NCBI GenBank assembly: GCA_030765525.1
Contig: JAVCCK010000002.1
Coordinates: 51,574 to 115,573, forward strand
Direction of reading: 5' to 3'
Source of the DNA: Candidatus Lernaella stagnicola
Lineage (GTDB): Bacteria > Lernaellota > Lernaellaia > Lernaellales > Lernaellaceae
DNA length: 64,000 bases
A program made the position numbers and the translations under genes. Below, piece after piece: positions 53,168 to 61,843 of this stretch (its first letter is position 1; every line of letters begins with the position of its first letter). The notes beneath the pieces are model-generated. The model did not search any database. It saw nothing but the letters and a program-made list of their open reading frames with translations, and was not told the origin of the DNA.

Positions 53168-54580
53168 TCACACCACGCCAACCGCTTTTTCCGCCGCTTC
53201 AACGATGGCGTTTTTGGCCGGGAAAAACGTTTGCCACGGCTGCGCCGAGTAGCTGAATTTCGCCAGATCGGCAGCGGTCAATTTGGTTTGGATGGCCAGG
53301 GTGATCAGGTCTATTCGCTCCGCAACACCTTCAGAACCGACGACCTGGCCGCCCACGATTCGGTGGTTGCCTTTCCGAAAAATCAGTTTCACGCGCACGT
53401 CGCCGGAGCCGGGCATCATCGGAAAACGAGTCTTCGAAGCGCCATAGGTTGCGTAGACATCCATGCCGCGCTTGGCAGCCATCGTTTCGGAAAAGCCGGT
53501 GCCACCGACACGTACCTTGCCGGCGATCGTGATTGCACCATTGAAAAACCCGTCGTAGGCCGCCTGCTTGCCGACCATGTTCAGAGCGGCAACTTTGGCC
53601 ATCGGCACGGCGTTAGTGGCGAGTTTGCCGCCGATCGTGCCGCCATCGATCGCCGAGTGAAACTGCGTGCAATCTCCCGCGGCCCAAATCCCGGGGATGT
53701 TGGTTTCCATGCGCGAGTCGACGACAATTCCGTCTTTGTCGGTCTCGATGCCAGAACCGGCGACCAACGCGATGTCCGGTCGCATACCGGCGGAAATGAT
53801 GACGAAATCCACGCCCTCTTCCAAATCGATCACGGTGCCGTTACTCAATTCAACGGCAGCGACCGCGGTATCGCCGTGGAAGGCCTTGAGCCCGGTTCCG
53901 AGATGCAGATGAACGCCGGCGTCGCGCAATTCCTTTGTGATCGGGTCGCTCATGTCCGGGTCAATCAACATGGGCAACGGATGGTCCATGATGTCGACGA
54001 GGTGCACTTCGACGTTGTGAGTGCGGTAGGCCAATGCTTGTTCGAGCCCGATGGCCCCCGCGCCAATGACCACCGCTTTTTTCGCGCCGGTGTGCATGTC
54101 GGTGGGTTGATCGTCATAGCATTCGGCATCGCCGGTCAGCGCTTCGATGACCTTCGTGGCGTCCGCAGCGGTCTTGACGGTAAAGATGTGGTCGAGTTCG
54201 ACGCCCGGCACCGGCAGAACAAACGGCGTGGCTCCAGTGGCCAACAGCAGTTTTTTGAATTCGATCGCGTCCCCGTTTTCGAGGGTGACCACACGTTTTT
54301 TTACGTCCAACGCGACCGCTTTTCCCCGCACCAGCTTTGCGCCGACCTCGGTAATCAAAGTGTCGCTTTTTAGAGTCTTGGACAATGGGAAAAGTCCTTC
54401 AATCGCATACGGAATCGCGCAATAAACCAGCGAATGCGGTTCGGGACGTACGACCAGTACGTCGGCGTCGGGCTGGTGGTGTTTGATCAAGCGGGCGGCT
54501 TGGATGCCGACTGGGCCGCCGCCGATAATCAAATGCTCGACGTGCCGCGTTGCCGGTGCTTCGACGAATTTCACTTCCAT
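53168..54580 (-). CDS. FAD-dependent pyridine nucleotide-disulfide oxidoreductase, CoA-disulfide/NADH oxidase type (470 aa)
   Basis: FAD-binding LIIGGGPVGIQAARLI, active-site segment SLVYCAIPYAIEG (single Cys, like the CoA-disulfide reductase/NADH oxidase/persulfide reductase subgroup), NAD-binding VVIGAGAIGLEQALAY, second FAD motif GIWAAGDCTQF, and the dimerisation domain with KVRVGGTGFSE. Length is normal for the group. Expected to use NAD(P)H to reduce CoA-disulfide, persulfide, polysulfide or oxygen. Neighbours are a thioredoxin upstream (21 bp) and a ferredoxin downstream, so this is a small thiol or sulfur redox unit. The operon seems controlled by the divergent PAS-sigma54 activator. 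Confidence 0.88.
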   Translation of the reverse strand: MEVKFVEAPATRHVEHLIIGGGPVGIQAARLIKHHQPDADVLVVRPEPHSLVYCAIPYAIEGLFPLSKTLKSDTLITEVGAKLVRGKAVALDVKKRVVTLENGDAIEFKKLLLATGATPFVLPVPGVELDHIFTVKTAADATKVIEALTGDAECYDDQPTDMHTGAKKAVVIGAGAIGLEQALAYRTHNVEVHLVDIMDHPLPMLIDPDMSDPITKELRDAGVHLHLGTGLKAFHGDTAVAAVELSNGTVIDLEEGVDFVIISAGMRPDIALVAGSGIETDKDGIVVDSRMETNIPGIWAAGDCTQFHSAIDGGTIGGKLATNAVPMAKVAALNMVGKQAAYDGFFNGAITIAGKVRVGGTGFSETMAAKRGMDVYATYGASKTRFPMMPGSGDVRVKLIFRKGNHRIVGGQVVGSEGVAERIDLITLAIQTKLTAADLAKFSYSAQPWQTFFPAKNAIVEAAEKAVGVV

Positions 54581-54600
54581 GAATTCTCCTCGGTTGCCTT

Positions 54601-54954
54601 CTAATTGTTGGTTTTCGTTACCGGCCGTTCCGGCCGTCTGTCGAAAAACGTGGTTTCAATCCCTGTGCGCAAGGTGGATTCACGCTGCATGCCGATCCAC
54701 CGTTGTGCTTCTTTGCCGTTGCGAAACACCGCCAGGGTGGGCAACGCATGGATACCGAACCGCTGGGCGAGTTGCTCGTGTTGATCCACGTTGACGCTGA
54801 CCATCACCACCTTTCCCGCGAATCGGCTTTCGAGTCGCTCGATGATTGGTTCCTGCAGGTGACAGGCCGCGCACCATGGCGACGTGAAGAAGACCAAGAC
54901 GGCACCCTTGTGCATCGCGTTTTCGAATTCTTCGCTCGACGAAATGGTCCACAT
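54601..54954 (-). CDS. Thioredoxin-fold protein (117 aa)
   Basis: Active site WCAACH in FFTSPWCAACHLQ, followed by VVMVSVNVDQHEQLAQRFGIHALPTLAVFRNGK with the conserved cis-Pro. No signal peptide. The frame is open to 55014, but a sigma-54 promoter-like site at 55010-55025 would place transcription start near 54998, so the ATG at 54954 (GGAGG 14 bp upstream) is chosen. First gene of the operon. Confidence 0.8.
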   Translation of the reverse strand: MWTISSSEEFENAMHKGAVLVFFTSPWCAACHLQEPIIERLESRFAGKVVMVSVNVDQHEQLAQRFGIHALPTLAVFRNGKEAQRWIGMQRESTLRTGIETTFFDRRPERPVTKTNN

Positions 54955-55009
54955 GATCAGCGGCGTGGCCTCCGCGGGATTCGCCTCGTTTCTCCTTAGC
55001 CTTGAGGTA

Positions 55010-55025
55010 TACAAAGACCGTGCCG
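55010..55025 (-). promoter_or_regulatory. Candidate sigma-54 promoter of the thioredoxin/flavoprotein operon
   Basis: On the minus strand CGGCACG-GTCT-TTGTA matches the sigma-54 consensus TGGCACG-N4-TTGCA at the -24 GG and with GT instead of GC at -12; the GG-to-GT spacing is exact. It lies just upstream of the thioredoxin gene, while a sigma-54 activator gene is divergent from it. Confidence 0.65.
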
Positions 55026-55144
55026 AGGGGTTGAACGAGAGGCGCGGCAGACTTCGTTCATAAAAGCTGTTGTTTTAGTGGAGAAATTTCATGAACCGGT
55101 GTCAGCTTGACAGTGACCGGGGTAACGAATTACGCTCAGCAGGC

Positions 55145-55177
55145 GTTACGGTAACGTTACGGTAACGTTCTCGTAAC
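55145..55177. promoter_or_regulatory. Tandem activator-binding sites (UAS) for the PAS-sigma54 regulator
   Basis: Two exact copies of the near-palindrome GTTACGGTAAC (55145-55155 and 55156-55166) are followed by a weaker third (GTTCTCGTAAC, 55167-55177). A further half-site, GTAACGAATTAC, lies at 55122-55133. They are ~120-180 bp upstream of the predicted sigma-54 start, the usual range for enhancer sites, and immediately before the activator gene. Confidence 0.6.
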
Positions 55178-55191
55178 GCAGGGAGACAACC

Positions 55192-56601
55192 GTGGCACAA
55201 ACACCACAAGACCCGCAAACCCCTGATTTCGCGGAACTTCTCTTGGATTCGATGGCTGATGGTGTCTTCACCCTCGACAAACAGGGGCACATCACCCGCT
55301 GGAACCCCGCTATGGAGAGAATCTCCGGTTACGCCGAAAACGAGGCGCTTGGGAAACCGTGCACCATCTTGTCGTTCAACCGCTGCCTCGGCCAGAACTG
55401 CCCTGCCGGTTTCGCTGAATGTGGAATCCTCGACCACGGCAACTTCGACGGGAAAGAATGCTTTTTGCGGCACAAAGACGGACACGATGTCTCGGTCCTC
55501 AAAAGTGCGCGGTTGTTGCTCGACAGAAACGGCACGGTGACCGGTGTGGTCGAAACCGTGACCGATCTGGCCGATTTGTACGCGGCGCGGCGCGAGCTCG
55601 AACAAGCCTCTCGCCGGTTGAAAGAGATGCACAGCTTCGACAACATCATCGGCAAAAGCAGCGCGATGGGCGATTTCTTCACCGCATTGGAAGCCGCCGC
55701 CGCCAGCGAGGCCACCGTGTTGATCCAGGGCGAAAGCGGCACGGGCAAAGAACTGGCCGCCATTGCGCTTCACTTCAACGGGTCGCGGTCGGAAATGCCC
55801 TTTGTCCCGGTCAATTGTTCGGCATTGTCTGAGTCACTGCTGGAAAGCGAGTTGTTCGGACACATCCAGGGAGCGTTCACCGGCGCCATTCGCGACCGTA
55901 TCGGCCGCGTCGAACAAGCCGATGGCGGCACGCTGTTTTTGGACGAAGTGGGCGAGATCAGCCCGCTGATCCAACTCAAACTGCTGCGGGTTCTCCAAGA
56001 GCGCGAAATCGAGCGCGTCGGCGAATCCAAAAAGCGGAAAATCGACATCAGAATCATCGCAGCCTCCAACAAGGACCTTTTTCACTTGGTCGAGATCGGG
56101 AAGTTTCGGCAGGATCTGTTCTACCGGCTCAAGGTGTTTCCGATCACGCTGCCGCCGTTGCGCAAACGCAAAGAGGACCTGCAACTGTTGATCAGCCATT
56201 TCATTGCGCGCCAAAACGAAAAGACCGGCCGGCAGGTCACCGACGTCACGCCGGCGGCGATGCGCATCCTTTTCGACTACCCCTGGCCGGGCAACGTACG
56301 GGAGTTGGAAAACGCCATTGAACACGCGTTTGTGTTGGTGGACGACCACTACATCGACGTGTTTGACCTGCCGGTCGAGTTACGGCAATTCGAGTACCGC
56401 CCGGGCGTCGCCGCGCGCGCGCTACCGCCTTCTTCACCGCTTTCGCGAAAGCAGTTGACGCGGCAGGAATTGGTGCGGCTGCTGGAAGAGGCGTGGTGGA
56501 ACAAGGCCGAAGTCGCGCGCCGGTTGGGCGTGAGCCGCACCGCCGTGTGGAAGTACATGAAAAAGTGGGATATCCCTTTAAAAAAGCCGGGCGATTGTTA
56601 G
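55192..56601 (+). CDS. PAS-sigma54 activator-Fis regulator with Cys-rich PAS (469 aa)
   Basis: GTG at 55192 has GGGAG six bases upstream. Residues ~10-135 form a PAS domain ([27 protein letters not shown]) that contains CLGQNC and AECGI, three closely spaced Cys that could bind Fe-S, haem or react with thiols. The AAA+ domain has [11 protein letters not shown], a canonical GAFTGA, and [14 protein letters not shown]. The Fis-type helix-turn-helix is [17 protein letters not shown]. It is divergent from the thioredoxin/flavoprotein operon, which has a sigma-54 site and repeated upstream binding sites, so it is very probably its activator, sensing redox or sulfur state. Confidence 0.9.
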   Translation: MAQTPQDPQTPDFAELLLDSMADGVFTLDKQGHITRWNPAMERISGYAENEALGKPCTILSFNRCLGQNCPAGFAECGILDHGNFDGKECFLRHKDGHDVSVLKSARLLLDRNGTVTGVVETVTDLADLYAARRELEQASRRLKEMHSFDNIIGKSSAMGDFFTALEAAAASEATVLIQGESGTGKELAAIALHFNGSRSEMPFVPVNCSALSESLLESELFGHIQGAFTGAIRDRIGRVEQADGGTLFLDEVGEISPLIQLKLLRVLQEREIERVGESKKRKIDIRIIAASNKDLFHLVEIGKFRQDLFYRLKVFPITLPPLRKRKEDLQLLISHFIARQNEKTGRQVTDVTPAAMRILFDYPWPGNVRELENAIEHAFVLVDDHYIDVFDLPVELRQFEYRPGVAARALPPSSPLSRKQLTRQELVRLLEEAWWNKAEVARRLGVSRTAVWKYMKKWDIPLKKPGDC

Positions 56602-57341
56602 TAGCGCCCTGACTCGCCCCCAGTGACTCGCTCGGCGATAGCCGCTTCGACTGGGATGGCTAGGCCCGAAGTTTCGTTTCAAAATGCAGCGTCCCAAGCG
56701 GGAGGTGAAGATGCGGCCCAGCGCGCCCAATCGGGGCTGGCAAATCGACATGACCAGCTTCGCATTGGCTGCAGGCGAACTTCGAGAAGTGGCTGATCGA
56801 ACCAAAGGCGGGAGTCTTCGTGGGGGTGAACCGGTGGTCGATTTGGAGGCTTTTCGCAAACAAGTACAAACGAAAAAGCCGGTAAATCCAACGACTTACT
56901 GGCCTCTAACTAGAACAGGGTGGACGGGACTCGAAGGCGTCCGGTAACAACCCGCTAACCATACGACATGACGGTACTTTTCCAATCTTCTTCACCCGTT
57001 GCACGAGGATCCAGAACGCCGGATAGTTCCGGTAATTTCCTTTCATTTCCCGCTACGGCCCATCATTTTGGGCACGGTTTGGGCACGCTACTTGGTCACG
57101 AATCGCTTGACCCGTATTTCTCTCCGTTGCGATGCGTTCTCCCCGGAAAACTCACATGCACAATGGACCGGAAGGTGGGAGCAGAGCATGATACCGTAAC
57201 CGGGGGCGGTCAGCCGGGACAGGCGAAACAAAAACGCACCATTTACGCCAATAAATGGCGAATTGACATCCGAGCGCGAATCGGATAACTTAGCCGCGCT
57301 TAATTTCGTAATTACGTAATCTTGTAAATATCGGGTTTTTC
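56602..57341. other. Gene-free stretch, 740 bp
   Basis: No convincing coding frame. A segment at 57141-57222 shares CCCGG-AAACTC-CATGCAC and GGGAGC with 61560-61600, and TACCGTAAC, GGGGGC and CCGGGACA with 49923-49952, so it is probably a dispersed repeat. The last ~50 bp before the ArsR gene are AT-rich and could hold its promoter. Confidence 0.4.
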
Positions 57342-57659
57342 ATGAAAAAGATTTCCGAGCTTCATGCGAACATCTGCCAGGTCTTCGCCAATCCGGTGCG
57401 GATCGAGATCGTCGAAGCTCTGATCGAGAGGGAGCACACGACCAAGGAATTGGCCGAGATCATCGGCGCCAGCGCCGTGAACATCTCGCAGCACATTTCT
57501 TTGATGCGCAACCGCAACATGGTGGTCAGCACACGGTCGGGCCATTTCGTTTATCACCGGCTGACCGCAGACGAGATCAGACAAGTTTTTTCGATCGTTC
57601 GCGGTTTTTTGATTTCAACATTGGAAAAATCCGGTCGCCTCGCCCAAGAGCTCCGCTGA
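57342..57659 (+). CDS. ArsR-family winged-helix regulator (105 aa)
   Basis: MKKISELHANICQVFANPVRIEIVEALIEREHTTKELAEIIGASAVNISQHISLMRNRNMVVSTRSGHFVYHRL is a complete ArsR/SmtB winged helix, with NISQHISLM as recognition helix. Only one Cys, so the CxC-type arsenic/metal site and two-Cys persulfide sensors are not supported. It is 31 bp upstream of the cytochrome gene and presumably controls it. Effector unknown. Confidence 0.85.
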   Translation: MKKISELHANICQVFANPVRIEIVEALIEREHTTKELAEIIGASAVNISQHISLMRNRNMVVSTRSGHFVYHRLTADEIRQVFSIVRGFLISTLEKSGRLAQELR

Positions 57660-57690
57660 CCGACCCATGATTCCGATAGGAGGTCATTCA

Positions 57691-59034
57691 ATGAAACGAC
57701 ACAGCGCAAGATTTGCCGTTTTCTTCATCGCTTTTTTCGTCTTTTTGCCGATGACGTTTTTTTCGGCGGTGTCGGCGCCGGCGGCCGAAGAACCAGTGGA
57801 TCAATGCGTCAAGTGCCACACGAGTTCCCGCACACTGATCAAGATCGCGCGCGAGATTCGCAAGGCCTGCCCCGAACCGGCGAAGTCAACCGAATCCAAA
57901 GGAGAGGGGTGAGGTGGAGAGCTGGCTCCGTTGGAGCTACACGAAAAGATCTTTGTCGATTCCGAGTTTCTTGATACCACCCACGGCGAGATCGGTTGCG
58001 CCCAGTGCCACGGCGGCGACAACACCCTCGCCGATTGGCGCAAAGCTCACCGCGGTGTGCATCGCGATCCCTCCGCCAGCCGCCTCGCAGAAGCCTGCGG
58101 CGAGTGTCACGAAGATGAGGCCAAAACCAGCCACGACAGTCTCCATTTCTCGCTGCGTCCGTTTTTCAACAAGGTGATGGCCCGCACCGACCCGACCGAC
58201 TCGACGACGATCCACGGTGTCATGGCAGGTTTCACCAACCACTGCACACAATGCCACGCCAGTTGCGGGCAGTGCCACATTAGTCGCCCCGACGCTTTGG
58301 GTGGCGGTTTTTTGGAAGCACACCTCTTCCAGAAAAAGCCCCCGCAAAGCCAAACATGCACCGCCTGTCACGGCTCTCGCCTGCAAAAAGAATACGAGGG
58401 CAAAAACGAAGGCATCCCGGCCGACGTCCACAAGAAGAAGAAGTGGATGAAATGCTCCAAGTGCCACACTGGTGACGAAATGCACGCGGCGACAGAACAC
58501 GGCCGCGACCGCCATGACGCCTCCCACGCCGCCAGTTGTCTGGACTGCCATGAGGACGTCGTCTCTCCCGACAACGCGGTGGAAATGCACCAGGTGCACG
58601 GCCGGAATTTGCAGTGCCAGGTCTGCCATAGCCTGCCGTACAAGAACTGCGCCGGTTGCCATGTTGGCAAAGACAAGCACGGCCTGACGTATTTCAAGCT
58701 AGATAAAACGTGGATGGCCTTCAAAATCGGCAAAAACACGCGGATCAGCCCGCGGCGGCCGTATCGTTTCGCGGTCGTGCGCCACGTGCCGGTCTCGCCG
58801 GAATTGTTCGACTACTATGTCAAAAACGGCCTGACGAATTTCGACGCGGCGCCGACCTGGAAACTGGCCGCGCCGCACACCATCCAGAGAAACACGCCGC
58901 AAGCGGCAAGCTGCGATGCCTGTCATGGTCATCCAGAGTTGTTCTTGCGCTCGGAGGATGTTGACCCCGAGCTACGCAAGGCCAACAAGAAAGTCATCTT
59001 GAGCGATGACGAGGTGCCCGCACGTCAAGAATAG
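57691..59034 (+). CDS. Periplasmic 11-haem cytochrome c, candidate selenoprotein (in-frame UGA)
   Basis: The ATG at 57691 has an ideal AGGAGG and the signal peptide MKRHSARFAVFFIAFFVF ends near VSAPAAEE. One frame runs to TAG at 59032-59034 (447 residues), broken only by TGA at 57910-57912, codon 74, in SKGEG-UGA-GGELAPLE. There is one CxxCH before the UGA (CVKCH) and ten after it (CAQCH, CGECH, CTQCH, CGQCH, CTACH, CSKCH, CLDCH, CQVCH, CAGCH, CDACH). A downstream start (TTG 57931) would lack a signal peptide, and cytochrome c needs export, so both parts must be one product. A hairpin right after the UGA looks like a bacterial SECIS. Alternatives are a sequencing error or a nonsense mutation. 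Confidence 0.78.
57923..57939 (+). promoter_or_regulatory. SECIS-like hairpin downstream of the in-frame UGA
   Basis: Bases 57923-57929 (TGGCTCC) pair with 57933-57939 (GGAGCTA), a 7-bp stem including one G-T wobble, closing a GUU triloop that begins 18 bases after the UGA. Bacterial SECIS hairpins have an apical loop starting with G within about 16-37 bases of UGA, so position and loop fit. Chance cannot be excluded. Confidence 0.5.
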
Positions 59035-59079
59035 AACCGTAACCGACGAAACCCCTTTCCAACCGAAGGAGTAGAGAGC

Positions 59080-59526
59080 ATGAACCGATTCCTGAAAACC
59101 ACGTTGTTGCTTGCCGTATTCGTTGGATTCGCGATGGCCAGTATTGTCCACGCCGAAGAGGCTGCCAAGGTCTACACAGCCGACGAGCTCGCCGCCGAGG
59201 CAAAGGCCCTGACGAACTGCATGGAAGTCGCCGCGACCAAGGCCGCCGTCGACGCCGGCAAGTTCGCTGTGATTCTCGATGTGCGCGAGGCCAAAGAATT
59301 CAAGGCGGGGCACATTCCCGGTGCGATCAACATTCCGCGCGGCGTGCTCGAGTTCAAGATCGCTGACAAAATCGCCGACACCGCCACGCCGATCCTTGTG
59401 TACTGCAAAAAGGGTGGCCGGGGCTGCCTGTGTTGCGTGCAACTCATGAAAATGGGTTACTCCGCCGTCACCAACCTGGACGGCGGTTGGGAAGCATGGG
59501 AAAAGGCGGAATATCCCGTCGAATAG
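59080..59526 (+). CDS. Periplasmic rhodanese-domain protein (148 aa)
   Basis: The ATG at 59080 follows AAGGAG. Signal peptide MNRFLKTTLLLAVFVGFAM ends at IVHAEE. The rhodanese domain has VILDVREAKEFKAGHIPGAINIP, catalytic Cys in VYCKKGGRG and NLDGGWEAWEKAEYP. A CLCC motif directly follows the active loop, where other rhodaneses have no Cys; it may bind metal or form a disulfide. Expected to transfer sulfane sulfur in the periplasm. It is 45 bp downstream of the multihaem cytochrome and ahead of a strong terminator, so ArsR-cytochrome-rhodanese form a unit. Confidence 0.85.
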   Translation: MNRFLKTTLLLAVFVGFAMASIVHAEEAAKVYTADELAAEAKALTNCMEVAATKAAVDAGKFAVILDVREAKEFKAGHIPGAINIPRGVLEFKIADKIADTATPILVYCKKGGRGCLCCVQLMKMGYSAVTNLDGGWEAWEKAEYPVE

Positions 59527-59585
59527 TCCAATCCAGGTTTGACGGCTCGACCGCAAAGTTGTGCCGGACCGGTAGCGAAAGACAG

Positions 59586-59619
59586 CGGCGCTTGGGAACA
59601 AGTCTCAGGCGCCGTTTTT
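59586..59619 (+). terminator. Rho-independent terminator of the ArsR-cytochrome-rhodanese unit
   Basis: A stem of ~12 pairs (CGGCGC with GCGCCG, extended by TTGGGA with TCTCAG including wobbles) and a short loop are followed by TTTTT. It lies 60 bp after the rhodanese stop. Confidence 0.85.
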
Positions 59620-59623
59620 ATTG

Positions 59624-59922
59624 CCTGTCCCTCGCCAAAGCTCGTCCGTTAATGAAATCAACAAGTTGTGGCCACGCCGAAATCTCCCTATTCTGTCGGG
59701 ATGAAGACGCGAAACCAGCGACCGTCAATATCATGATTTCGAGCAAGATTTTCTTGCCAAAAGCATTTCAAGGCAATCACGAAAAAACAAGTGAAATCAA
59801 CATGGACGAAATTTTCGGAACCCACGAGGTCAATTTTGCATTCATATTGACAGCGTAGCCCGCTTCAGACACACTCGCAACGTATTGATTTCATTGACGG
59901 ATGAGTTTTGGCGAGGGACAGG
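59624..59922. mobile_element. MITE-like element with 38-bp inverted ends (299 bp)
   Basis: The left end (59624-59661, beginning CCTGTCCCTCGCCAAA) and right end (59885-59922, ending GGGACAGG) are inverted copies with few mismatches. No transposase is inside. The right end lies inside a lipoprotein frame and supplies its last 17 codons, so it disrupted that gene. Related ends occur at 61608 and 63457. No clear target-site duplication could be seen. Confidence 0.7.
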
Positions 59923-60206
59923 TTCGCCGGGTAAACAAATATTCGACCGCCTTCGAGGTTGTCACCCTTGATGATCACGCCGTCGGCAATGCGTCCCTGG
60001 TGCGTGGGAGAGTCGCCGATGATGTATTCGATGGTTGGGCCCGTTCCCATGCTATCGTCGTCGTCGTCGGAATCGTCATCATCGGCGTTATGACTGGCGT
60101 CGTCATCGCCTGCGCTGCCTTCCTCGCCACAACCCACGATGACGGAAAATCCGAACAACAGCCCAAAAACCACTGCCGCCAACATCAGAAAACGAACGGT
60201 TTGCAT
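59865..60206 (-). pseudogene. Poly-Asp lipoprotein truncated by the MITE-like element (113 aa left)
   Basis: Starts at the ATG at 60206 (MQTVRFLMLAAVVFGLLFGF), lipobox VGC, acidic tract, then [37 protein letters not shown]. The same sequence continues in the intact collagen-like lipoprotein ([14 protein letters not shown]), but here it breaks off exactly at the element's end and reads through it to a TAG. A run of nine G residues lies between the Shine-Dalgarno position and the start codon, so expression could vary by slippage. Confidence 0.75.
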
Positions 60207-60460
60207 TTTACCCCCCCCCTTAGTATTGCGAGCTTTGCCAGTATGGAAGTTAAATCGTCCTATGCGATACACCCCCACTTTAAAAAAGTAAAGCAATCCT
60301 CGTCAAGCTGATTTTTCACTTTCCTTTATTGCCCTGCCGCATCCTGAAGCAGCAGGGCAAGATCAACAGGATGCTCTTAATTCGCTTCACTTATTTCTCC
60401 ACCATACCCAATTTCGGGCCGGATCGATTTTTCGAGAACTACGTCCTTTCGCATGGACTA

Positions 60461-61372
60461 CTAATTCGCAGTTAAACAGAGTGCCTGTACATATATCGTA
60501 TTCGAAGACGAGTAACGATTGTAAAACGTACATCGGCAATTCTCACCGGCGTACTTAGGACGGACACTACCTAGATGAACCCATTTCGATGAATTAGACC
60601 AGCATTTGCACCCCACCACACTATCTCCAGAATTACATGCTGGGGATTGCACTGCTGACCAGTCGTCGGGCGAAACGGAAGCCAATACCTCACTGGTCAA
60701 GTATGTGGAGAAAGATGAGCTCGGACCACTCGGGCCTTGGGGACCAGTTGCACCGGCAGAACCTTGAGGACCAGAAGGACCACGCGATCCTGTTGGGCCA
60801 CTTGGGCCTTGAGGACCGGATGCGCCATCATCGCCCTGGGGACCACTAGGACCAGGCTCACCTTGAAGCAAATTGGCGTCGGCTTTATCAGATTCGTCAC
60901 CGTTCGGAGACACGATGTAGAACTTCAGGTCGTCATAGCCCTGGTCGAAGTACCATTCCTCAACATCCCAATTCTCTGTAATAAGCAATGCTTCGATTTG
61001 TTTGTCAGTCGAATTCGCTTCAACAACCGGCAACTCCATTTCAAGTTCGGGATGGTTCGCCGGAAAAACGAAGACCCGACCGTTTTGGAGGTTCTCTCCT
61101 TTGATGATCACGCCATCAGCAATTCGCCCTTGGTGGGTGGGCGAATTTCCGATGATGAATTCGATGATCGGCACGATTGCACCGCTGTCATCATCGTCGC
61201 CCGGATTGATCGAATCGTCATCGCCGTCGTTGTTGCCCGTGTCGTCGTCGTTGTTGTCGTCATCACCTGCGTTGCCGCCATCATCGCCGCCGCCATCTGC
61301 ACACCCGACGACGAAAGGTACCGCGCCAAAAAGAATAACGATCAACAGCCAAAAAAACCACCTGTTTGCCAT
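60461..61372 (-). CDS. Poly-Asp lipoprotein with collagen-like repeats (303 aa)
   Basis: The signal peptide [20 protein letters not shown] ends at VVGC; an acidic tract follows with GGGAG ribosome-binding sequence upstream. Residues ~75-165 contain [26 protein letters not shown], a small beta domain shared with the truncated neighbour. Residues ~175-225 are Gly-X-Y repeats ([33 protein letters not shown]), a collagen-like triple-helix stalk. The C-terminal ~75 residues are Cys-rich ([23 protein letters not shown]) and probably form a compact disulfide-bonded head. The protein looks like a lipid-anchored surface fibre or adhesin. Confidence 0.8.
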   Translation of the reverse strand: MANRWFFWLLIVILFGAVPFVVGCADGGGDDGGNAGDDDNNDDDTGNNDGDDDSINPGDDDDSGAIVPIIEFIIGNSPTHQGRIADGVIIKGENLQNGRVFVFPANHPELEMELPVVEANSTDKQIEALLITENWDVEEWYFDQGYDDLKFYIVSPNGDESDKADANLLQGEPGPSGPQGDDGASGPQGPSGPTGSRGPSGPQGSAGATGPQGPSGPSSSFSTYLTSEVLASVSPDDWSAVQSPACNSGDSVVGCKCWSNSSKWVHLGSVRPKYAGENCRCTFYNRYSSSNTIYVQALCLTAN

Positions 61373-61843
61373 CTGCTCCCCCTTTCAAGTGTTAAATCGA
61401 TTTCGCCATAAACTCCATCTATTCAACACCAATAAGTGTCCTGTTTTGAAAATCTGCGCCGACAATAGATAGGTTGTGAGCACGAGTAACAAAGACCGAT
61501 TTGTTTGTCAATCGAGAAATGAAACTACCTTTATTGGACCTGGGATGCCGGAAAAATACCCGGGGAAACTCGCATGCACGACGAACCTAAAACTGGGAGC
61601 GGACCAGCCTGTCCCTCGCCAAAACTCGTCCGTTAATGAAATCAACATGGACGAAATTTTCGGAACCCACGGCCCTATTTTGGCCTGGTCATTCTCAATA
61701 AGGACAATTCAGCCATCTGGACGCCTGCGTTGACATGCTCGTTTTATGACCGTCGGCTTGCAAAACTGTAATCAGATTTCCCTTGCCGATAAAAAGCCCG
61801 GAGTGCTAAACTTCTGGTTCAAACTCGTTCTTGGAGAAAAGCC
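61373..61843. repeat. Intergenic region with repeat copies, 471 bp
   Basis: No gene. It contains a copy of the MITE-like end (61608-61672, beginning CCTGTCCCTCGCC and extending through GAAATCAACATGGACGAAATT) and, just before it, a copy (61560-61606) of the segment also found at 57141-57187. The promoter of the next lipoprotein must lie in the last ~150 bp. Confidence 0.5.

Noticed and set aside
57931..59034. Independent cytochrome gene starting at TTG 57931
   Set aside because: It would have no signal peptide or ribosome-binding site, while the frame from 57691 supplies both.
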